NCBI GenBank assembly: GCA_015501075.1
Contig: JADNYJ010000005.1
Location: 124,001-188,000 of the forward strand
Origin: Gymnopilus junonius
Lineage: Eukaryota; Basidiomycota; Agaricomycetes; Agaricales; Galerinaceae
Length of the DNA stretch: 64,000 nucleotides
Direction of reading: 5' to 3'
In this document: positions 59,715 to 64,000 of the stretch, piece by piece
Layout: each line of letters opens with the position of its first letter
Numbering within the stretch: position 1 is the stretch's first letter
Program-made: the position numbers and the translations under genes
The notes under the pieces: generated by a model
What the model was told of the DNA's origin: nothing
The model's input: the letters and a program-made list of their open reading frames with translations, nothing else
Database searches by the model: none

Positions 59715-62700
59715 TCATTGACCACTGGTCATAGCCAATTTCGCGTCCCTCCTATGCCTATTGTCTCCTACAATCCTTCCATTATCCCGTTTGCTGTCTA
59801 TGAGTCGTATTTTCTCTGCGGCTATTTGCTCTTTTGCCAGTTGATCCATCAGAAGACTATTACTGACGACATCCGAAGGCGATTCAGTCATATTTCGGAT
59901 GGCACGAGAAATCTTGGAGCACTCCGTATGAGCTTCTCTCAGTAGCTCAGTAATTCACATAGATGCCACTCACCTTATTCAACGAGGATTCGCCATGATT
60001 CAGCGATTGCAAGCGATTCAGAATGAGAATGTGAGCAGAAGTGTCGAGTGCGAGAGAAATTTTCAGTGAGTGAATAAACAGGAAAAGATCGGCAACGGAG
60101 GTCGAAGTCAGAGAGATAAGGGTCTACGGGCGAATAAGCCAATCATTTGCCGAAGCGTATACTGAAAGAAGCTTACCGGGCGCAATCCGGCTTGTGCTTC
60201 AGTCTCCAAGACAGTCAAAAACTCTTCATAAGCGGGCCATAGCTCATTCCAAACACTGGAAACCATGCCCTCTCGTCCTTCATACTCATGGGATAAGCCG
60301 TTAACAAGTATGAGCCAGCCTTTCATAGCGATATGTGCTGGTTCACATCTGTCGTTGCAGCTGCTGATGACGATATTCCTGAGTAAACGTAAGAACGCAA
60401 CATAGCTGAGAACGTTGTGCTGAATGTCGGAAAATAGGAATACATCATGGACATCCAGTCGCTGTGACCTTCTTGTAAAGTCACTAGGAGTAAAACATTC
60501 CAAGATCGAATGCTGAGGGGAAGCCTTGATTCTCTAATCTTCTGAAGGATCCCGGAATCCTCGCTGGCTGACCGTAGTAAGAGTTTTCCGGTCGCCAAGG
60601 CAGCTTGGAAGTCATTTTCTGTATTTTCTTCGCGCCACGCATGATTTTGCAAGAATATATATGCTCCTTCGTTAATGTTTTGCAAAAGGTTGCTATGAAT
60701 CGCAGAGTGAGAAAGTGGCGTTAATCCTTCTCGGATCAGGGTCTAGAGGAGTCCATTATTTTTATGCGAGTGGGGTAAATAAATTACACTTACGTCTATG
60801 AGGCATTTTATGGTCAGCGGTAAGACCTTTGTCTTCATCCTCAGACCATCCGAAAGAATTTCGATCAAGATATTGATGATGTCGACTGTGGACGAAGACG
60901 TTTCCTGTTGATTCTTTGGTCGGAATGCAGAAGCCACTTCAATCAAGCGAGTTAAGCATGACGGATCAACATATAGTCTATTCAATGCCACTCGCAACAA
61001 TGTATCGACGTAGGGCAGGAAGTCCTTCGCGAAATAAATCAGCAATAGTTGAATGCAAGGTAGAAATTAAAACTTGTTACCTTGGCGTATCTTTTATGAT
61101 TCTGCAAGAGAACCACCGAAATCTCGATCAAAGGAGAAGCATCCGCTCCCTCGATGGTTCCGTCTGACATTCTACGAACAAGGCTTGTGAGTTGCTGGCC
61201 ACAAACTAGTGACATGATGAGAAACATGTGTTTGAAAGCTAAAGTAAAAGGAACCAACAGATAATGAGCTCCGAGCTGTATCCTTGAGAATATACAATTT
61301 TCATGAAATGTGATATATTCTGTACCACGGACTGAAAAGAGCTAGAATCGCATTCAACTGCCCGGGTCAAGGTATCCCGCAACAAGGCGTCACATATGTC
61401 TCGAGGTACAAGATTGCCCTGGTGGTCAAACACTTGATTAAGGACCATGAAGAAAGTAGGTTGGAGTTGGCGCTATGGACATCCATTTTGAATATGTAAG
61501 TCGACCAAACTAGAAGAGCAATTACCCTCATAAGACTCATCAGCAGACCTCTATTACACAGCCTTGAAAACAGCAGTCAGAAAAGATAGAAACCTTCAGT
61601 TTTCAATATCTTGATGATCAATGACTTACGACTGGAGTGTATTTCCGATGAGTAGTTTTCCATGTACAACAAGGGAGTCCTGGCTATTCCGCGTTTCTGA
61701 AGCAACCTCAATTGCAACGAGTTCAAGGATAGCCCTACAACACAATTGGTTACCAGAAAGAAGAGCGAAGAGCACAAAGCTTACGACACAGCGGGACCTA
61801 AGAGACTGTGCCAATTTTTTATAGCTGCTTGTGCAATGGAAAGTGACAGTTGGCGGATTTCGTAACTCATATTTGTCGACAACAGTTCCACTACCCGCAG
61901 TAACGCTCTTCTAAGTATGGGTTGGAGATGGCCAAATAATGCATCCCCGAAATCGTACTTGTGGATGATGATGTATAGGGCCTCAAGAAGACACTTCAAA
62001 GTCAAGACTGGCAGAGAAGACAAATCTTGCAGTGTGCCAAGTAAGGATAAACTCACGTCAAGGAACGTAGACCCGATTAAAACATTCGCAGTCTTGTCCT
62101 CAGGGATTCCAAGGGCCGCATATGGTAAGTCGGAGTAGTGAGGTGCGTCAATAAGGTGAGCCAATTCCTCTATGCACGGATAAGCTGAACTTGACAACTC
62201 GCTAACATCGCCAAATAGCAATTGGAAAGATTGCCCGTTATGAGTTGGGATTACCGATATTCGACTGAAGCCTGCAATTTGAACGAATTGGGTCTTCAGT
62301 TTCATAATTGAAAAACTGTCAATTTCGAGACCGTCCGCTATCATCTGGAGGCTTAGGAGAATTATGGAGACCTAGGGTTCTATCGATGATCATGGTGCCA
62401 ATAGAAGAAATAAAATGGGAACTGACTCGTAAATGCGCCAAATCGGGATCAGTGCGAGACAAATCCTGATCCATCATAAGCTGAGAACTGTTAGCTAATA
62501 CGGAAGCCAAGAATGAGTAGAAAACTTGCCATATCATTATTTGGGGGAAAAGCGGCATTGACATTTTTCGGGTCGTAATCGTATTGCACGAGAGTATCAA
62601 TTATACTTTCCCAACTCAACACTAGTATACTCTCATTGATGGAGATTACGTTGAAGAGTGGACGAACTCACTTTTCCAGTTTGGAAATTGTGGACGAAGT

Positions 62701-64000
62701 TGCAGGAGGAAGCTTACGAGGCGAGTACGTTCATTAATCGGCGCCTTTGTCAGCGACTCGTTCAAGCATTGCGAAATCACTTCGAAATGGCCGGGCAGTA
62801 GAGCTGCCACAGAAGATCTGGCAGTGGTTCTGATCTCTTCCTATTGGTCCTGTGAGGCCTAGAAAATATATCTCGTCAAGGTTGACACGCACACTGTCAT
62901 CCGCCCACATTGCGGAGAAAAAGGCAAAAAAGATTTCTGAAACACTCGAGCGCCATTGCCTGCCCTCCACATTGAATGCAGGGTTTGTGACGTCAGACAC
63001 CATTCGAAAGAGGCGATTGATGCTTGATAATCTTAGGGCCATTCAGAGTTGTCAATGTAATGGTCAGACTAAAGGGCTGACCTTTGCTTCGGAGAGCTCG
63101 TCGTAGGATCCATATTTGTATGGAGGATTTCATGGAAGTGCTCTGGGTCTATGAGCAGAGTCCTTAATAGAATATTAATACGAGCAATGGCTACATCATC
63201 GTGCTGGATATCATAGGCCATCCAGGCACTATATTGGTAAAGTGAGTCCAATTTACAAACTGTCCGTTTTTGCATACCATTGAGCAATAATCTTCCCGTT
63301 TCGTAGGATAAAGTTGTCAACTTCGTATCCTTTAAGAAAGGTGAATCCATGAGGAAAATGTTCAAAAACTTGGCAACGAGACCAGAAATATCGTCGATGT
63401 TGGTAGACATGTAGAGTTGGAGGGCGATGAGAACTCCGGCCTCGATAGTGACTGGATCAACCACCCCAGAACCTCGAATGTCCGCTCTCTTCCTTGAGGG
63501 TATATGAGAAGGCTGAATCTGATAAATTCACAAAATCGGCACTTGCCGCAATGGTAGCTGCTGGACTTCCTCCAACATCATCATGTCCGCAGCGACGATG
63601 CTTGATCTTTCGCAGCCACAAAGACGCAAACAAGCAGCCAGAGAGTAACGAATGATGGAAATCCTAGCGGATAGTATTGAATAGGATGCCGGTGGTGAAG
63701 ACAGTCAACGAAGTTCGACTCACGAAGTCGAAGCTCCCTCGCCCGAAAGCAATGATTCGACTATCTTGGGAGCAAGCTGAACATGGAGAGTCGAAATGAC
63801 ACCTTGAAGATCCTGCCTGCCAAAAGACCGAAGCCAAAGAGACAAGGCGATAGCCTTGACAATTAGATTAGCATTTTCGAGGATGCTATCAGTACCCGAC
63901 ATTACGAGGCCTGAAAATTGCCTGAAAATAGTAGTCGGAATAAAAATCCCAGATTTGACCACATTCGCAAGAAAGGACAAGCTTTTCGAAAGGGCTGCAG
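59715..64000 (-). CDS. Large HEAT-like protein, C-terminal part (leaves window)
   Basis: I do not recognise this protein with certainty. It is read from the right edge to TGA at 59715, and its start lies beyond 64000. Exons of 60-190 codons give a helical, Leu-rich protein of HEAT/armadillo type (for example LSLWLRSFGRQDLQGVIST, ARINILLRTLLIDPEHF, LLRVVELLSTNMSYEIRQLS). Near the end are VWNELWPAYEEFLTVLETEA and, after an intron, SVADLFLFIHSLKISLALD. The C-terminus is charged and coiled. The layout resembles the very large fungal proteins sometimes annotated as UNC80-like, but I cannot verify that. It converges on DPM2 with 104 bp between stops. Confidence 0.7.

Noticed and set aside
59709..59945. 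78-codon plus-strand frame after DPM2
   Set aside because: Overlaps the last exon of the minus-strand HEAT-like gene, which is spliced in frame and ends at 59715.

Overview
The window reads as nuclear DNA of a filamentous basidiomycete, most likely an agaricomycete. Genes are dense and cut by many introns of about 50-65 bp with GT...AG borders. The proteins match fungal families: a GT15 mannosyltransferase pair, a GH5_7-like secreted protein, a bipolar kinesin-5, a fungal kinesin-1, SEC16 and TRAPPII Trs120. The species cannot be named from the sequence.

Left third (1-11.9 kb), accessory DNA. Positions 1-2411 hold no gene I can support. An unrecognised gene starting at 2412 is cut in its third exon by a 6.26-kb chromodomain Ty3/gypsy retrotransposon (3437-9692, minus strand). 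The element keeps both LTRs, a polypurine tract, gag, protease, reverse transcriptase, RNase H, integrase and a chromodomain, but its reading frame is broken about ten times, each time by one missing base. Its primer-binding site is complementary to its own predicted RNA 5' end rather than to an evident tRNA end, as in self-priming Tf1/sushi elements. A gene-poor stretch with a 232-bp foldback repeat follows.

Middle (11.9-35 kb). This part holds a GH5_7-like secreted protein that lacks both expected catalytic glutamates, an intronless mitochondrial membrane protein (MGR3-like at best), DPP III, PTC7, a YbbL/FetA-type ABC ATPase, TOM40, and two tandem GT15 mannosyltransferases. Next comes a 1.3-kb Mutator-like element with 9-bp target duplications that carries a truncated RecQ-like helicase fragment. 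Then follow the PI 4-kinase PIK1 and the oligosaccharyltransferase subunit OST3/6.

Right part (35-64 kb). Genes are SEC16, a Pumilio RNA-binding protein, kinesin-1, ELF1, kinesin-5, VPS55, TRS120, DPM2 and the C-terminal part of a large HEAT-like protein that leaves the window. SEC16 and kinesin-5 each show one apparent single-base deletion near the C-terminus. It is the same kind of lesion as in the retrotransposon, so residual assembly errors must be considered.

Many genes serve the secretory pathway and its glycosylation: PIK1, OST3/6, SEC16, TRS120, VPS55, DPM2 and the two GT15 enzymes. Several neighbours are divergent pairs sharing 100-330 bp. The most interesting items are the self-priming signal, the CpG-only LTR divergence, the Pack-MULE-like element, the catalytically odd GH5 protein and the uniform one-base deletions.
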